This document shows, piece by piece, positions 22,762 to 37,190 of a stretch of 64,000 nucleotides of DNA. The DNA is from Borborobacter arsenicus (GTDB lineage Bacteria; Pseudomonadota; Alphaproteobacteria; Rhizobiales; Rhizobiaceae). The translations under genes and the position numbers were made by a program. The notes under the pieces were generated by a model. It did no database searches and had not been told where the DNA came from. It saw only the letters and a program-made list of their open reading frames with translations. How positions within the stretch are numbered: the first letter of the stretch is position 1; each line of letters begins with the position of its first letter. Location: NCBI RefSeq assembly GCF_003934165.1, contig NZ_RKST01000008.1, forward strand, positions 1 to 64,000, read 5' to 3'.

Positions 22762-24312
22762 ATGGCGCATGAAATTCTTACCCCCGCTGAAATGGCGCTG
22801 GTTGATAGGGCGGCCATAGAAGGCGGCCCGCTCAGCGGCATTGATCTCATGCACAACGCCGGTCATGCGGTTGCAGCACTTATCCTGGAGCGGTTCTCCG
22901 GAGCCGCCAAGGTCGACGTGCTGTGTGGGCCGGGCAATAATGGCGGCGATGGCTATGTCGTCGCGGGCCTGCTTTCGGACGCTGGGATGAATGTTGCGTT
23001 GTATGCACAGGGTCGGCCGCGCGTGGGCAGCGATGCGGCCATCGCAGCACGCGAATGCCCAATCCAACCTCAGCCGTTGGCCGATTACGAGCCCGAAGCC
23101 GGCTCTGTCATCGTCGATGCACTGTTCGGGGCCGGGCTGTCGAAGCCCCTGTCGCACGAGCTGTGCCGGATCGCGGAGGCGACTTCTTCACGCACCGTCG
23201 TAGCGGTGGATCTACCGTCGGGCGTTTCGGGCGAAACCGGAGTAATACTTGGGGCGGCTTTTCGCGCGGCAATAACCGTGACATTCACACGCAAGAAGCC
23301 GGGGCATCTGCTGCTGCCGGGCAGGGATTTCTGCGGCGAGGTGGTGGTGGCCGATATCGGCATTGGCGACCGGACAGTGGCTGCGATCGGTAGCGCCTGC
23401 GTGGAAAATACGCCCGCCGCGTGGATCGGCCATTTCCCGGCTCCAAATATCAACAGCTATAAATACAGCCGCGGCCATGTCGGCGTGTTTTCCGGTGGGC
23501 CGGCTGCGACGGGGGCCGCGCGGCTTGCTGCAATGGGGGCAGCAAGGATCGGGGCAGGGGCGGTGACCCTGTTATCGCCCTCCGCATCGACCGCCATTAA
23601 CGCAGCGCATCTGACATCGATCATCCTGCGCGAGGCTGACACGCTAGAGGAGGTGCTGGCGTTCCTGGAAGCCCGTCGCCCGCACTCGCTCGTCTATGGG
23701 CCGGGCCTGGGCGCTGAAGCCGACGCGGGTGATTTCCTCCTCGCCATGCTGGCGAAAGCCGGCGGCTTGCCAAGCCTTGTCCTCGATGCCGATGGGCTTT
23801 CGACATTCGCCGGCCGGCCAGAGCTATTGTTCGACGCATTGCATAGGGACGGGGCTCCGGCCACGGTGCTTTCCCCGCATGAAGGCGAATTTCGCCGGCT
23901 TTTTCCGGACATTGCCGGCGAAAGCCAAATCTCGAAGCTGGAAAAGGCGCGGGCTGCGGCAAAGCGATCCGGAGCCGTCATCATCTACAAGGGACCCGAC
24001 ACCGTGATTGCCGCGCCTTCCGGTTACGCTGCAATCAACGGCAACGGTACGCCGCTTCTGGCCACTGCAGGTTCGGGTGACGTGCTTTCCGGCATCTGCG
24101 CCGGCCTGTTGGCGCAAGGCATGCCGCCATTCGAAGCGGCATGTGCGGCGGTGTGGGCCCATGCGGATGCTGCCTTGCGCTTCGGGCCGGGGCTGATCGC
24201 CGAAGACCTGCCACTAGCCCTGTTGCCCACCATACGAGAGTTGCTGCCAGCGCGTCAGGCCGAAAGGTGGAATACGGTTTTCGGAAAACCCGATGCTCAA
24301 ACAAAGGGATAG
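22762..24312 (+). CDS. nnr: Bifunctional NAD(P)HX epimerase / ADP-dependent dehydratase
   Basis: A 516-aa fused repair enzyme. The N-terminal YjeF/NnrE domain (about 1-215) epimerises hydrated NAD(P)H; it shows VLCGPGNNGGDGYVVAGLL and DALFGAGLSKPL. The C-terminal ribokinase-like NnrD domain (about 225-500) dehydrates the S form with ADP; it shows GHVGVFSGGPAATGAARLAA and the ATAGSGDVLSGICAGLLAQG phosphate-binding motif. The start at 22762 is chosen because MAHEILTPAEMALVDRAAIE begins the family homology; upstream in-frame codons are not conserved. Confidence 0.95.
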   Translation: MAHEILTPAEMALVDRAAIEGGPLSGIDLMHNAGHAVAALILERFSGAAKVDVLCGPGNNGGDGYVVAGLLSDAGMNVALYAQGRPRVGSDAAIAARECPIQPQPLADYEPEAGSVIVDALFGAGLSKPLSHELCRIAEATSSRTVVAVDLPSGVSGETGVILGAAFRAAITVTFTRKKPGHLLLPGRDFCGEVVVADIGIGDRTVAAIGSACVENTPAAWIGHFPAPNINSYKYSRGHVGVFSGGPAATGAARLAAMGAARIGAGAVTLLSPSASTAINAAHLTSIILREADTLEEVLAFLEARRPHSLVYGPGLGAEADAGDFLLAMLAKAGGLPSLVLDADGLSTFAGRPELLFDALHRDGAPATVLSPHEGEFRRLFPDIAGESQISKLEKARAAAKRSGAVIIYKGPDTVIAAPSGYAAINGNGTPLLATAGSGDVLSGICAGLLAQGMPPFEAACAAVWAHADAALRFGPGLIAEDLPLALLPTIRELLPARQAERWNTVFGKPDAQTKG

Positions 24313-24364
24313 ATCGCCAATATCCGTCCGTTAGGACGCAATGCTATCCAACTCGGGCGTCGGG

Positions 24365-25168
24365 CTAGCCGACCCGCTCCATGAAGGCCATTGCGCCATG
24401 CGGTGCATGCACCTTGCCCGAGGTGATGAAATAGATGAACACATCTCGGGGCTTGACCAGTGCGGGTTCGTCCGGCGCAGCGAGTGGCAGGTCGCCCGGT
24501 GCCTTGCCTCCGGCCCACAACCTTGCGCGCGCGGCCCATGCATCCAGCGCGGAGGGTGGATAGCAGGTTGCTATCTCGTCGTGCCCGGTCTGCAGGCGCG
24601 CATAAACGAAATCGCCGGTCACATCGGCAATTGCCGGATAGGTGGCGTGATCGGCATAGACGATCGCGACATTATGCTTGCGCGCAAGCGCAACAAACTC
24701 CGGCACCACGAAGGAAGGATTCCGGACCTCGACAGCGTGGTGCAGTGGCACGCCATCCTGCTTTTCAGGCAGCAGGGAAAGGAAGGCACCAAAATCCTTG
24801 GCGTCGAATTTCTTGGTGGGTGCAAATTGCCAAAGGATTGGCCCGAGCTTTTCGCCGAGTTCCGACACGCCGGATTCCAAGAAGCGCATCATCGACTCGC
24901 CAGCCTCCGCCAGCACCCGCCGATTGGTGACGAAGCGATTGCCTTTCAGTGAAAAAACAAAGCCTTCTGGCGCTTCGCTTGCCCATTTTGCGAAAGTATT
25001 GGGCTTGAAAGACGAATAATAGGTGCCGTTTACCTCAATGGTGGGGACCTGACGGCTGGCATATTGCAGCTGCTTGGCCTTGGCGAGCTTCTCGGGATAG
25101 AAGGAGGTTTCCCAAGGCTCGAAGGTCCAACCGCCCATGCCGGCACGGATTTTTCCACTAGCCGTCAT
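24365..25168 (-). CDS. DUF72 (YecE-family) protein
   Basis: A 267-aa member of the DUF72 TIM-barrel family, of unknown function. RAGMGGWTFEPWETSFYPEK, VPTIEVNGTYYSSFKPNTFA and FSLKGNRFVTNRRVL are typical of the family. The start at 25168 has a strong GGAGG five bases upstream; an upstream in-frame ATG (25192) lacks a site. It faces the previous gene tail to tail and follows uvrA by 32 bases, so it may be read from the uvrA transcript and share its SOS control. Confidence 0.88.
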   Translation of the reverse strand: MTASGKIRAGMGGWTFEPWETSFYPEKLAKAKQLQYASRQVPTIEVNGTYYSSFKPNTFAKWASEAPEGFVFSLKGNRFVTNRRVLAEAGESMMRFLESGVSELGEKLGPILWQFAPTKKFDAKDFGAFLSLLPEKQDGVPLHHAVEVRNPSFVVPEFVALARKHNVAIVYADHATYPAIADVTGDFVYARLQTGHDEIATCYPPSALDAWAARARLWAGGKAPGDLPLAAPDEPALVKPRDVFIYFITSGKVHAPHGAMAFMERVG

Positions 25169-25200
25169 TTGATCCTCCACAAATCGATGCATGCGGAAAT

Positions 25201-28122
<2,922 letters not shown>

Positions 28123-28270
28123 GCCGGATCCGCCGCCTCAATTCAAAAAGTTTCGGATTGGCTGGTTTGTCCGGCCAAACGCTCATGTAGGTATTCCTGC
28201 CGCGCTGTCGAGGCGGCCTGTCCACTGTCAGCAGGTTTTGCCGCTTTTGCGCCGGTGGAGCAAGCAAAAA

Positions 28271-28285
28271 GAACAAAGGCCGAAC
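28271..28285. promoter_or_regulatory. LexA (SOS) box upstream of uvrA
   Basis: GAAC-AAAGGCC-GAAC matches the alphaproteobacterial LexA box GAAC-N7-GAAC (GTTC-N7-GTTC on the other strand) exactly. It lies 149 bases upstream of the uvrA start. Confidence 0.8.
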
Positions 28286-28309
28286 AAGTTCCTGACATCT
28301 CCTGAGAAT

Positions 28310-28331
28310 AAAAAAAGCCGCCAGGAACGGC
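28310..28331 (-). terminator. Possible minus-strand terminator upstream of uvrA
   Basis: Read on the minus strand: GCCG, loop TTCCTGG, CGGC, then TTTTTTT. The stem is only four base pairs but the T-run is long. It would end any minus-strand transcript coming from the uvrA-ssb gap before it enters uvrA. Confidence 0.45.
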
Positions 28332-28771
28332 CAGACAGTGGCGTTGGATTGCCCGTCATTGTCGTCGTTTGCCGGCGTTTCAATCACATTTTGATCGGTC
28401 CCTCCCTTGGCTGTTGACGTCGGCAGGCCAATAGGGGCAGAGTTGCTTTCGTCATCCGAAGCCGAGCATCCCCTGATGCTCTTCGTCGCCAATGGGCAGT
28501 CTGCGAGACGCCGCAGGCAGGCGGATAGGTGCTACGGAAGACTTTGGAGCAACTGACAGAGGAGCGGAGGCATGACCCCACCTGACAGTCCCAAAGGGCT
28601 TTGCAACGGTGCAGAGCCGCATCAAGCCTAGCCCTCGGGTTTCCCCGATCAACGCAGGCTGATGTCCCCCTTGAAAATCAGAGACTGTAGTCGGATCGTC
28701 GGCTGACTGCCGCGTGCATCCGAAATCAAAGCCGGTAAACCACTCCCGGCAATTGGCTAGAATGCCATAAG

Positions 28772-28804
28772 GGCCTCGCGTGCACTTGAATGAGCCGCGA
28801 GGCC
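28772..28804. repeat. Inverted repeat in the uvrA-ssb gap
   Basis: GGCCTCGCG (28772-28780) and CGCGAGGCC (28796-28804), 15-base loop, no T-run. A stable RNA hairpin on either strand; role unknown. Confidence 0.5.
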
Positions 28805-28879
28805 TTGGTTTGCCAGGTAGCGGACCGGCATGCGGCGGAGCGGAAACTACACACTTGAAACGGAGGCTCGTTTCGTTTA

Positions 28880-28894
28880 GAACAAAATAAGAAC
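28880..28894. promoter_or_regulatory. LexA (SOS) box upstream of ssb
   Basis: GAAC-AAAATAA-GAAC, an exact GAAC-N7-GAAC match with an A/T-rich centre as in strong alphaproteobacterial LexA sites. It is 129 bases upstream of the ssb start in an A/T-rich stretch that probably contains the promoter. Confidence 0.85.
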
Positions 28895-29022
28895 AAATGA
28901 GTTGTGGACAGTAGATCGAATTTTGATCCGCCCAGGGCATGGGCGGGCAACATCGTCTAGGGTGTAGCGACGTTGCTGCCGGTTGCGGTCAGCAGATATT
29001 CGGATGCGTATGGAGCAATGTC

Positions 29023-29532
29023 ATGGCGGGTAGCGTCAACAAGGTCATTCTGGTCGGTAATCTTGGAGCGGACCCTGAAATCCGGCGCCTCAACTCCGGT
29101 GATCCGGTCGTCAATCTGCGCATCGCGACTTCCGAAACGTGGCGCGACAAGAATTCCGGCGAGCGCCGCGAAAAGACCGAATGGCATCAGGTGGTGATCT
29201 TCAATGACAATCTCGCCAAGGTCGCCGAGCAGTATTTGAAGAAGGGCATGAAGGTTTACATCGAAGGCCAGTTGCAGACCCGCAAATGGGAAAAGGACGG
29301 CATCGAGCGCTACACGACCGAGATCGTGCTGCAGAAGTTCCGTGGTGAGTTGCAGATGCTCGACTCGCGCGGCCAGAGCGAGGGCGGCCAGGTTGGCTAT
29401 GGCGGCGGTGGCAGCCGTGGCTCGGACTTCGGCCAATCCGGGCCGAGCGACGACTGGCGCGGTGGCGGTGGTGGCAGCGGCAACCGGGGCGGAGGATCGT
29501 CACGCGATCTCGATGACGAAATTCCGTTCTGA
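29023..29532 (+). CDS. ssb: Single-stranded DNA-binding protein
   Basis: SSB (169 aa). The OB-fold occupies residues 1-110 ([40 protein letters not shown]). The linker is Gly/Ser/Arg-rich, and the tip DLDDEIPF is the conserved C-terminal protein-interaction peptide. The ATG at 29023 is used because the homology begins at MAGSVNKV and GGAG precedes it. Confidence 0.97.
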   Translation: MAGSVNKVILVGNLGADPEIRRLNSGDPVVNLRIATSETWRDKNSGERREKTEWHQVVIFNDNLAKVAEQYLKKGMKVYIEGQLQTRKWEKDGIERYTTEIVLQKFRGELQMLDSRGQSEGGQVGYGGGGSRGSDFGQSGPSDDWRGGGGGSGNRGGGSSRDLDDEIPF

Positions 29533-29640
29533 GCCCGATTTGCGTTTGGGGATGTAAGCTCCGAAGCGGCTTTAAGGTGCCCCGAAAATTGAGCGCATAA
29601 GTCGATCCTGGCTTCATTGGGCATCGGAGCGGGTAGGGTA

Positions 29641-29679
29641 ACCCGACCGAGACGTGGAGCTGTATTCGGTCGGGTCTTT
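29641..29679 (+). terminator. Hairpin terminator downstream of ssb
   Basis: ACCCGACCGA (29641-29650) and TCGGTCGGGT (29666-29675) form a perfect 10-bp stem with a 15-base loop, followed by CTTT. About 110 bases after ssb and upstream of the convergent small membrane gene. Confidence 0.65.
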
Positions 29680-29768
29680 GTGAATCCGGAACAGCGCGTC
29701 GGCAATTCCATGGGCGGTGCAGGCTACAGTAGCCTTCGCCTTGCCGCTGAACGCTGTTTCTTGTCCGG

Positions 29769-29915
29769 CTACTGTTGCTGGACCGATACGCCGGACTCGT
29801 CGATACGAAGTTCCACGCCGCTTGGTTTGGTTTCCTGCCGATACATGTAGATGCCGAGAACAATCACGACGACGACAAGCGCGCCGATGATGAAATAGAG
29901 CCTGTTCTGGTTCAT
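29769..29915 (-). CDS. Small single-pass membrane protein
   Basis: A 48-residue protein with one N-terminal membrane helix (about residues 7-24, FIIGALVVVVIVLGIYMY) and a polar tail containing GVELRIDESGVSVQQ. The start ATG (MNQNRLYF) is supported by the clean helix. It lies 60 bases downstream of the MarC gene on the same strand. Short proteins of this form occur near marC in rhizobia (recollection). Function unknown. Confidence 0.65.
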   Translation of the reverse strand: MNQNRLYFIIGALVVVVIVLGIYMYRQETKPSGVELRIDESGVSVQQQ

Positions 29916-29976
29916 GGTTCTGCCTGACAACGGTTTGGTTTGCGCGCCCCCGCTACCTTGGCGTGTATCGCAAGTC

Positions 29977-30606
29977 TTAAGCTGTTGCCAGTGCCCTAAC
30001 GCCATCGGCCACGAACTGGACCGCCAATGCAGCAAGGATAACGCCGAGAAGGCGTGTGAGGATGGAGCGCCCGGTCTGCCCGAGCAGCCCATCAATACGT
30101 TCGGCAAGCACGAAGACAAGATAGGTCGCCAGCAGGCAGACGAGGATGATGCCAACCAGGGTCGCCTGCGCAGCCCATCCCTGAAACGAACCGGACAGGA
30201 GCACGGTTGCCGAAATGGCGCCGGGTCCGGCAATAAGCGGGATCGCCAGTGGAAAGGCGGCGATATTGTGGATGTGGTCGCGGGTGATTGCCACATCGGA
30301 GATCTTCTCCTTGCGGTCCTGCCGCTTCTCGAACACCATTTCGAAAGCGATGAAGAACAGCAGGAATCCGCCGGCAACACGGAAAGCCGGCAGCGTGATG
30401 CCGAAGACCGAGAGGATGGAGGCACCCGCAACCGCAAACAGCGCCATGACACAAAAGCCAATGATGCTGGCCCGGATCGACACCTGATGGCGTTGGTCGC
30501 GACTCATGCCGCGTGTCACCGCAAGGAATAACGGTGCAAGGCCGGGCGGATCGATGGTCACGAGAATTGTGACGAAAGCGTTGAAAATACTCTCGAAATT
30601 CGGCAT
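29977..30606 (-). CDS. MarC-family integral membrane protein
   Basis: A 209-aa protein of the MarC/UPF0056 family with six hydrophobic segments. DPPGLAPLFLAVTRGMSRDQ near the N-terminus and PLAIPLIAGPGAISATVLL in the middle are the family signatures. Despite its name the family is not proven to confer drug resistance; role unknown. Divergent from gyrA. Confidence 0.92.
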   Translation of the reverse strand: MPNFESIFNAFVTILVTIDPPGLAPLFLAVTRGMSRDQRHQVSIRASIIGFCVMALFAVAGASILSVFGITLPAFRVAGGFLLFFIAFEMVFEKRQDRKEKISDVAITRDHIHNIAAFPLAIPLIAGPGAISATVLLSGSFQGWAAQATLVGIILVCLLATYLVFVLAERIDGLLGQTGRSILTRLLGVILAALAVQFVADGVRALATA

Positions 30607-30741
30607 ATACGACCCCTCCGCGCAGGCAGGCTATAGCTATTGGCGAGCGCATTCCACCCTCACATCGCCGGGCGGCGTGCCTGCTACGCCCTGTTGGGCT
30701 GGGGCCATGGTGTCGCATGGCCGTTTGAATCCGATATCCGT

Positions 30742-30763
30742 TTGATTTTCCGAGGGAAATCAA
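30742..30763. promoter_or_regulatory. Palindrome upstream of gyrA
   Basis: TTGATTTTCC-GA-GGGAAATCAA, nine of ten positions symmetric, about 88 bases before the gyrA start in the 244-base gap to the MarC gene. A possible operator or promoter-associated dyad; no known regulator matches. Confidence 0.4.
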
Positions 30764-30850
30764 CGTTGGAAAAAACATGGCGGAATTGGAGAAATCCATC
30801 CCGTTCCTATATAAGAGGACGGTGATTCCCAAGAGTTCAAGTGACCTGAT

Positions 30851-33646
<2,796 letters not shown>

Positions 33647-33659
33647 ACTGCATGACCGT

Positions 33660-33684
33660 GACGGCCTCGATTGGCGAGGCCGTC
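33660..33684 (+). terminator. Stem-loop after gyrA
   Basis: GACGGCCTCG (33660-33669), loop ATTGG, CGAGGCCGTC (33675-33684): a perfect 10-bp stem 14 bases after the gyrA stop. No T-run on either strand, so it is either a weak terminator or a 3'-end stabiliser. Confidence 0.5.
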
Positions 33685-33697
33685 GGCGAGACTATAC

Positions 33698-33832
33698 TTA
33701 GCGCCGGCCAAATCCGTCGGTGCGCGCTTTCTGCTCCCGATAGCGCAACCGCTGCGTCTCCTGATGGATTCCGAACGCAGTGGCGATCAGCATGGCAATG
33801 GTCATTGCGGCGGCTAGCATGTAAATGATCAT
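33698..33832 (-). CDS. Small hydrophobic protein, 44 residues
   Basis: A minus-strand frame with a good AGGAGA ribosome-binding site eight bases before its ATG. It starts MIIYMLAAAMTIAMLIATAF (a membrane helix, residues 1-21) and ends in a basic tail, RYREQKARTDGFGRR. It lies alone between convergent gyrA and divergent coaD. The clean signal, helix and positive tail support a real gene; function unknown. Confidence 0.6.
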   Translation of the reverse strand: MIIYMLAAAMTIAMLIATAFGIHQETQRLRYREQKARTDGFGRR

Positions 33833-34004
33833 GATGTTGTTCTCCTGATCCCTACAACGCGGATATGGTGATTTGGTTTCGTCTTTTCCAGCGATGCTTA
33901 CTTGCCTGACTTGAACTTGCCGTGATCACAGTGTTCATCTGGCGTTCATCGCCGTGATCTATGCAGATTGCCTTTGCGCCACGCGACCGCTAAAAAGCCA
34001 CGCC

Positions 34005-34505
34005 ATGACAGATCGTATCGCCATCTATGCCGGCTCCTTCGACCCGTTGACCAACGGCCATCTCGATGTGCTGAAGGCGTCGCTTGCCGTGGCCGATACA
34101 GTATTTGCGGCCATCGGCGTGCAGCCATCGAAAAAGCCGCTGTTTTCTTTCGATGAACGTGTCGAACTGATCGAGAAATCCGCCGCAGCCGAGTTTGGTG
34201 CCGACAGTCATCGCATCAAGGTGGTCGCATTCGACGGGCTGGTGATCGATGCAGCACGTAAGAACGGTGCCTCCATCATGATCAGGGGCCTGCGCGATGG
34301 CACCGATCTGGATTATGAGATGCAGATGGCCGGCATGAACGAGACCATGGCGCCGGAACTGCAGACGGTGTTCTTGCCGGCAAGCCCGTCGGTGCGCACC
34401 ATTACCGCCACACTCGTCCGCCAGATAGCTTCGATGGGTGGTGATATACGGCCTTTTGTACCGGAGGTCGTGGCGGGCGCGCTTACCGCTAAATTTGCAA
34501 AATAG
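34005..34505 (+). CDS. coaD: Phosphopantetheine adenylyltransferase
   Basis: CoaD (166 aa) makes dephospho-CoA, the penultimate CoA step. [18 protein letters not shown] holds the nucleotidyltransferase T/HxGH motif, and [15 protein letters not shown] is the C-terminal signature. The start at 34005 ([12 protein letters not shown]) is chosen; an in-frame upstream ATG at 33954 adds 17 unconserved residues. Confidence 0.96.
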   Translation: MTDRIAIYAGSFDPLTNGHLDVLKASLAVADTVFAAIGVQPSKKPLFSFDERVELIEKSAAAEFGADSHRIKVVAFDGLVIDAARKNGASIMIRGLRDGTDLDYEMQMAGMNETMAPELQTVFLPASPSVRTITATLVRQIASMGGDIRPFVPEVVAGALTAKFAK

Positions 34506-34517
34506 AGGTTTCAAAGC

Positions 34518-35111
34518 ATGCTCATGCATTTCAAAAGGCTTGGCCTTCCCCTCATTGTTCTTGCCGGGTTGGTCGGAGTGCCGGCAGCAAGCCTGGCCGC
34601 CGAGCCGGACAACACTATGGTGATCTCGCTCAAGGATGGCGATGTCACCATTGCGCTGCGTCCAGATTTGGCACCCAAACATGTCGAGCAGATCAAGACG
34701 TTGGTGCGTGAAGGCGCCTATAACAATGTTGCGTTCCATCGCGTCATCGACGGCTTCATGGCCCAGACCGGAGACGTCGAATTCGGCGACTTGGAGGATG
34801 GCTACAGCGCCGAACGCTCCGGCACTGGCGGCTCGCAACTGCCCGATATTCCGGCTGAGTTTTCCGAAGAGCATTTCGTGCGCGGCACGGTGGGCATGGC
34901 GCGGGCGCAAAATCCGGACTCAGCCAATTCGCAATTCTTCATCATGTTCGCGCCAAATCCGGGCCTTGACGGCCAGTACACGATCGTCGGCACCGTCGAG
35001 AGCGGCATGGAAGCGGTGGACAAGATAAAAAAGGGTGACCCGGCTGCCAATGGGCTTGTCAATGGACCCGACCGCATGATCAAGGTGCGGATCGTCGGCG
35101 ACGGAAATTAG
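34518..35111 (+). CDS. Periplasmic cyclophilin-type peptidyl-prolyl isomerase
   Basis: A cyclophilin (197 aa) with a signal peptide (residues about 1-28, ending SLAA), so it acts in the periplasm. The core has VAFHRVIDGFMAQTGDVEFG and GMARAQNPDSANSQFFIMF with the catalytic Arg and Phe/Gln positions. It is 13 bases after coaD and 21 before a cytosolic paralogue, suggesting one transcript. Confidence 0.95.
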   Translation: MLMHFKRLGLPLIVLAGLVGVPAASLAAEPDNTMVISLKDGDVTIALRPDLAPKHVEQIKTLVREGAYNNVAFHRVIDGFMAQTGDVEFGDLEDGYSAERSGTGGSQLPDIPAEFSEEHFVRGTVGMARAQNPDSANSQFFIMFAPNPGLDGQYTIVGTVESGMEAVDKIKKGDPAANGLVNGPDRMIKVRIVGDGN

Positions 35112-35132
35112 TTTTAACAAGGAAAACGTAAA

Positions 35133-35648
35133 ATGGCCGAAATCAAGGATCGCGAGAACGCGCTCATCATGGAGACCACCAAGGGCAAGGTCGTCATCGA
35201 ACTTCTGCCCGATCTGGCTCCCGGCCATGTCGGCCGCATCAAGGAACTGGCGCGTGAAGGTGCTTATGACGGCGTCGTCTTCCATCGCGTCATCGATGGC
35301 TTCATGGCCCAGACCGGCGATGTGAAGTTCGGCAAGTCGGACGGCCCGAATTTCAGCCCGGCGCGTGCTGGCATGGGCGGCTCGGACAAGCCGGACCTGA
35401 AAGCGGAATTCTCCAATGTGAACCATTCGCGCGGGACCTGCTCGATGGCTCGTGCGCAGAATCCGAACTCGGCGAATTCGCAGTTCTTCATCTGCTTCGA
35501 GGACGCTTCGTTCCTGAACCGCCAATATACGGTGTGGGGCCAGGTGATCGAAGGCATGGAGAATGTCGACAAGATCAAGCGCGGCGAGCCGGTGCAGGAT
35601 CCCGACAAGATCGTGTCGCTGAAGGTTGCGGCCGACGTCGCAGCCTGA
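35133..35648 (+). CDS. Cytosolic cyclophilin-type peptidyl-prolyl isomerase
   Basis: A cyclophilin (171 aa) without signal peptide, tandem paralogue of the gene before it: the shared core VVFHRVIDGFMAQTGDVKFG shows this directly. Active-site residues in SMARAQNPNSANSQFFICF are intact. The pair gives one isomerase to each compartment. A GGAAAACG ribosome-binding site precedes the ATG. Confidence 0.95.
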   Translation: MAEIKDRENALIMETTKGKVVIELLPDLAPGHVGRIKELAREGAYDGVVFHRVIDGFMAQTGDVKFGKSDGPNFSPARAGMGGSDKPDLKAEFSNVNHSRGTCSMARAQNPNSANSQFFICFEDASFLNRQYTVWGQVIEGMENVDKIKRGEPVQDPDKIVSLKVAADVAA

Positions 35649-35664
35649 GCAAGAGGCACGCGTC

Positions 35665-36114
35665 ATGGCGGGGATGTTGTGGCCGTTGCTCGGCGTTCTG
35701 GCCGGCGCTTTCGTTGCTGTCCAGGCGCCGGTCAACGCTGAACTGGCGCGTGGACTCGGCTCCACCCTTGCCGCTGCGGCCATCTCGTTTTTTGCTGGCG
35801 CGATAGTTCTGGGCTTGGTGACCTTTGCCTTGTCACGCGCGCAGGGTGCCGTCATAGATTGGCGAGTGCCCGCGCCGTGGCTGTTTATCGTCGGCGGATG
35901 TCTCGGGGCGGTCTATGTCACCAGCACCATCATCCTCATTCCACGGCTGGGGGCTGCCGCGCTCATGGCGTTCCTGGTTGCCGGGCAATTGATTGCCGGC
36001 ATGGTCGTGGACCGGATCGGCGTACTCGGGGTGGCGGTACGTGAGATTTCCGTAGGCAGGATTGCCGGCGCGCTGCTTTTGTTGATCGGCGCAGTGATGG
36101 TGCGTTATCTCTGA
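35665..36114 (+). CDS. DMT/YdcZ-family (DUF606) membrane protein
   Basis: A 149-aa protein with five hydrophobic segments, half the size of EamA transporters, as in the YdcZ/DUF606 family, which probably works as dimers. [20 protein letters not shown] and [20 protein letters not shown] are typical. The ATG at 35665 follows AGAGG and skips unconserved codons upstream. The stop shares one base with queA (TGATG). Substrate unknown. Confidence 0.85.
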   Translation: MAGMLWPLLGVLAGAFVAVQAPVNAELARGLGSTLAAAAISFFAGAIVLGLVTFALSRAQGAVIDWRVPAPWLFIVGGCLGAVYVTSTIILIPRLGAAALMAFLVAGQLIAGMVVDRIGVLGVAVREISVGRIAGALLLLIGAVMVRYL

Positions 36115-37190
36115 TGCGTGTTGATCTTTTCGACTTCGAATTGCCCGAAGAGCGGATTGCATTGCGACCGGCTCACCCCCGCGACGCTGCCCGCCTCATG
36201 GTGGTCGAGCCCGGTGAGGCTGTAGAGGATAGGCTGGTTGCCGATCTGCCATCGTTGCTTTCGCCAGGCGATGTCGTCGTGTTCAACGACACCAAGGTTA
36301 TTCCGGCTCAGTTGAAGGGCATTCGCCGGCGCGGTGAGGCCGTTGCGCAGGTCGAAGCCACACTGCATATGCGGGCTGGCGCGGATCGCTGGCATGCCTT
36401 CATGCGTCCAGGCAAGCGGGTTGCGGCAGGCGACCGAATCCATTTCGGCCATGACGAAAACGCCTGTTTTCTCGGTGCGCTTGATGCAACCGTGGTCGAA
36501 AAAGGCGAGGGCGGCGAAGCACTGCTTGCTTTCGACGTATCGGGGCCTTTTCTGGACGAGGCGATCCGGTCTGTCGGCCATATCCCGCTGCCACCCTATA
36601 TCGCCTCCAAGCGCCCGGACGATGCGAGCGACCGCGCCGACTACCAGACGATCTATGCCCGCGAGGATGGCGCTGTGGCCGCACCGACGGCTGGGTTGCA
36701 TTTCACGCCGGCACTATTGGCAGCGCTCGATGAGCGCGGCATCGAGGGCCATTTCGTGACGCTTCACGTCGGCGCCGGCACCTTTCTTCCGGTCAAGGCT
36801 GACGACACGGACGAGCACAAGATGCATGCCGAGATTGGCTATGTCTCGGAGGCGACAGCAAACGCGATCAACGCCGCAAAGGCCGGGGGGCGGCGCATCG
36901 TTTCCATAGGCACCACCTCGCTACGCCTGCTGGAGAGCGCCGCCGGAGAAGATGGGCGGATCAAGGCCTGGTCTGGGCCGACGGATATTTTCATCACCCC
37001 CGGTTATCGCTTCAAGCTCGTCGATGTGCTGATGACCAATTTCCACCTGCCCCGGTCGACCCTGTTCATGCTGGTTTCGGCTTTTTCGGGCATCGATATT
37101 ATGCGCCAGGCTTACGCGCATGCCATCGAGACCGGCTATCGATTCTACTCCTATGGCGATGCCAGCCTGCTGTTCAGGGCCGATCCATGA
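36114..37190 (+). CDS. queA: S-adenosylmethionine:tRNA ribosyltransferase-isomerase
   Basis: QueA (358 aa) transfers the ribosyl group of SAM to preQ1 in tRNA, making epoxyqueuosine. Starts [40 protein letters not shown] and [18 protein letters not shown] are the core signatures. Coupled to the gene before it by one base and to tgt by four (ATGA), so queuosine genes are consecutive. Confidence 0.96.
   Translation: MRVDLFDFELPEERIALRPAHPRDAARLMVVEPGEAVEDRLVADLPSLLSPGDVVVFNDTKVIPAQLKGIRRRGEAVAQVEATLHMRAGADRWHAFMRPGKRVAAGDRIHFGHDENACFLGALDATVVEKGEGGEALLAFDVSGPFLDEAIRSVGHIPLPPYIASKRPDDASDRADYQTIYAREDGAVAAPTAGLHFTPALLAALDERGIEGHFVTLHVGAGTFLPVKADDTDEHKMHAEIGYVSEATANAINAAKAGGRRIVSIGTTSLRLLESAAGEDGRIKAWSGPTDIFITPGYRFKLVDVLMTNFHLPRSTLFMLVSAFSGIDIMRQAYAHAIETGYRFYSYGDASLLFRADP

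Larger units (their letters stand above)
28123..29022. other. 900-base intergenic region between divergent uvrA and ssb
   Basis: The gap holds two LexA boxes (28271-28285 and 28880-28894), a hairpin with a T-run on the minus strand (28310-28331) and a 9-bp inverted repeat (28772-28804). Reading frames across it are long on the minus strand but have no ribosome-binding site, no family resemblance and no consistent codon use. The minus-strand terminator lies between the two LexA boxes, so a separate minus-strand transcript (roughly 28860-28310) that ends before the uvrA promoter is possible. I could not match it to tmRNA, RNase P, SRP or 6S RNA. Confidence 0.5.

Noticed and set aside
24321-24340. 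Small inverted repeat between the NAD(P)HX gene and the DUF72 gene as a terminator
   Set aside because: Only a 5-bp stem (CGTCC/GGACG) and no T-run.
28316-28410. Possible tmRNA tag (ANDDND-like peptide on the minus strand) followed by a terminator
   Set aside because: The frame does not stop after an Ala-Ala end, no tRNA-like T arm or acceptor was found on either side, and the permuted alphaproteobacterial layout cannot be fitted.
28452-28940. 162-codon minus-strand frame in the uvrA-ssb gap as a gene
   Set aside because: No ribosome-binding site, atypical composition and it runs through a LexA box and an inverted repeat; no recognisable domain.
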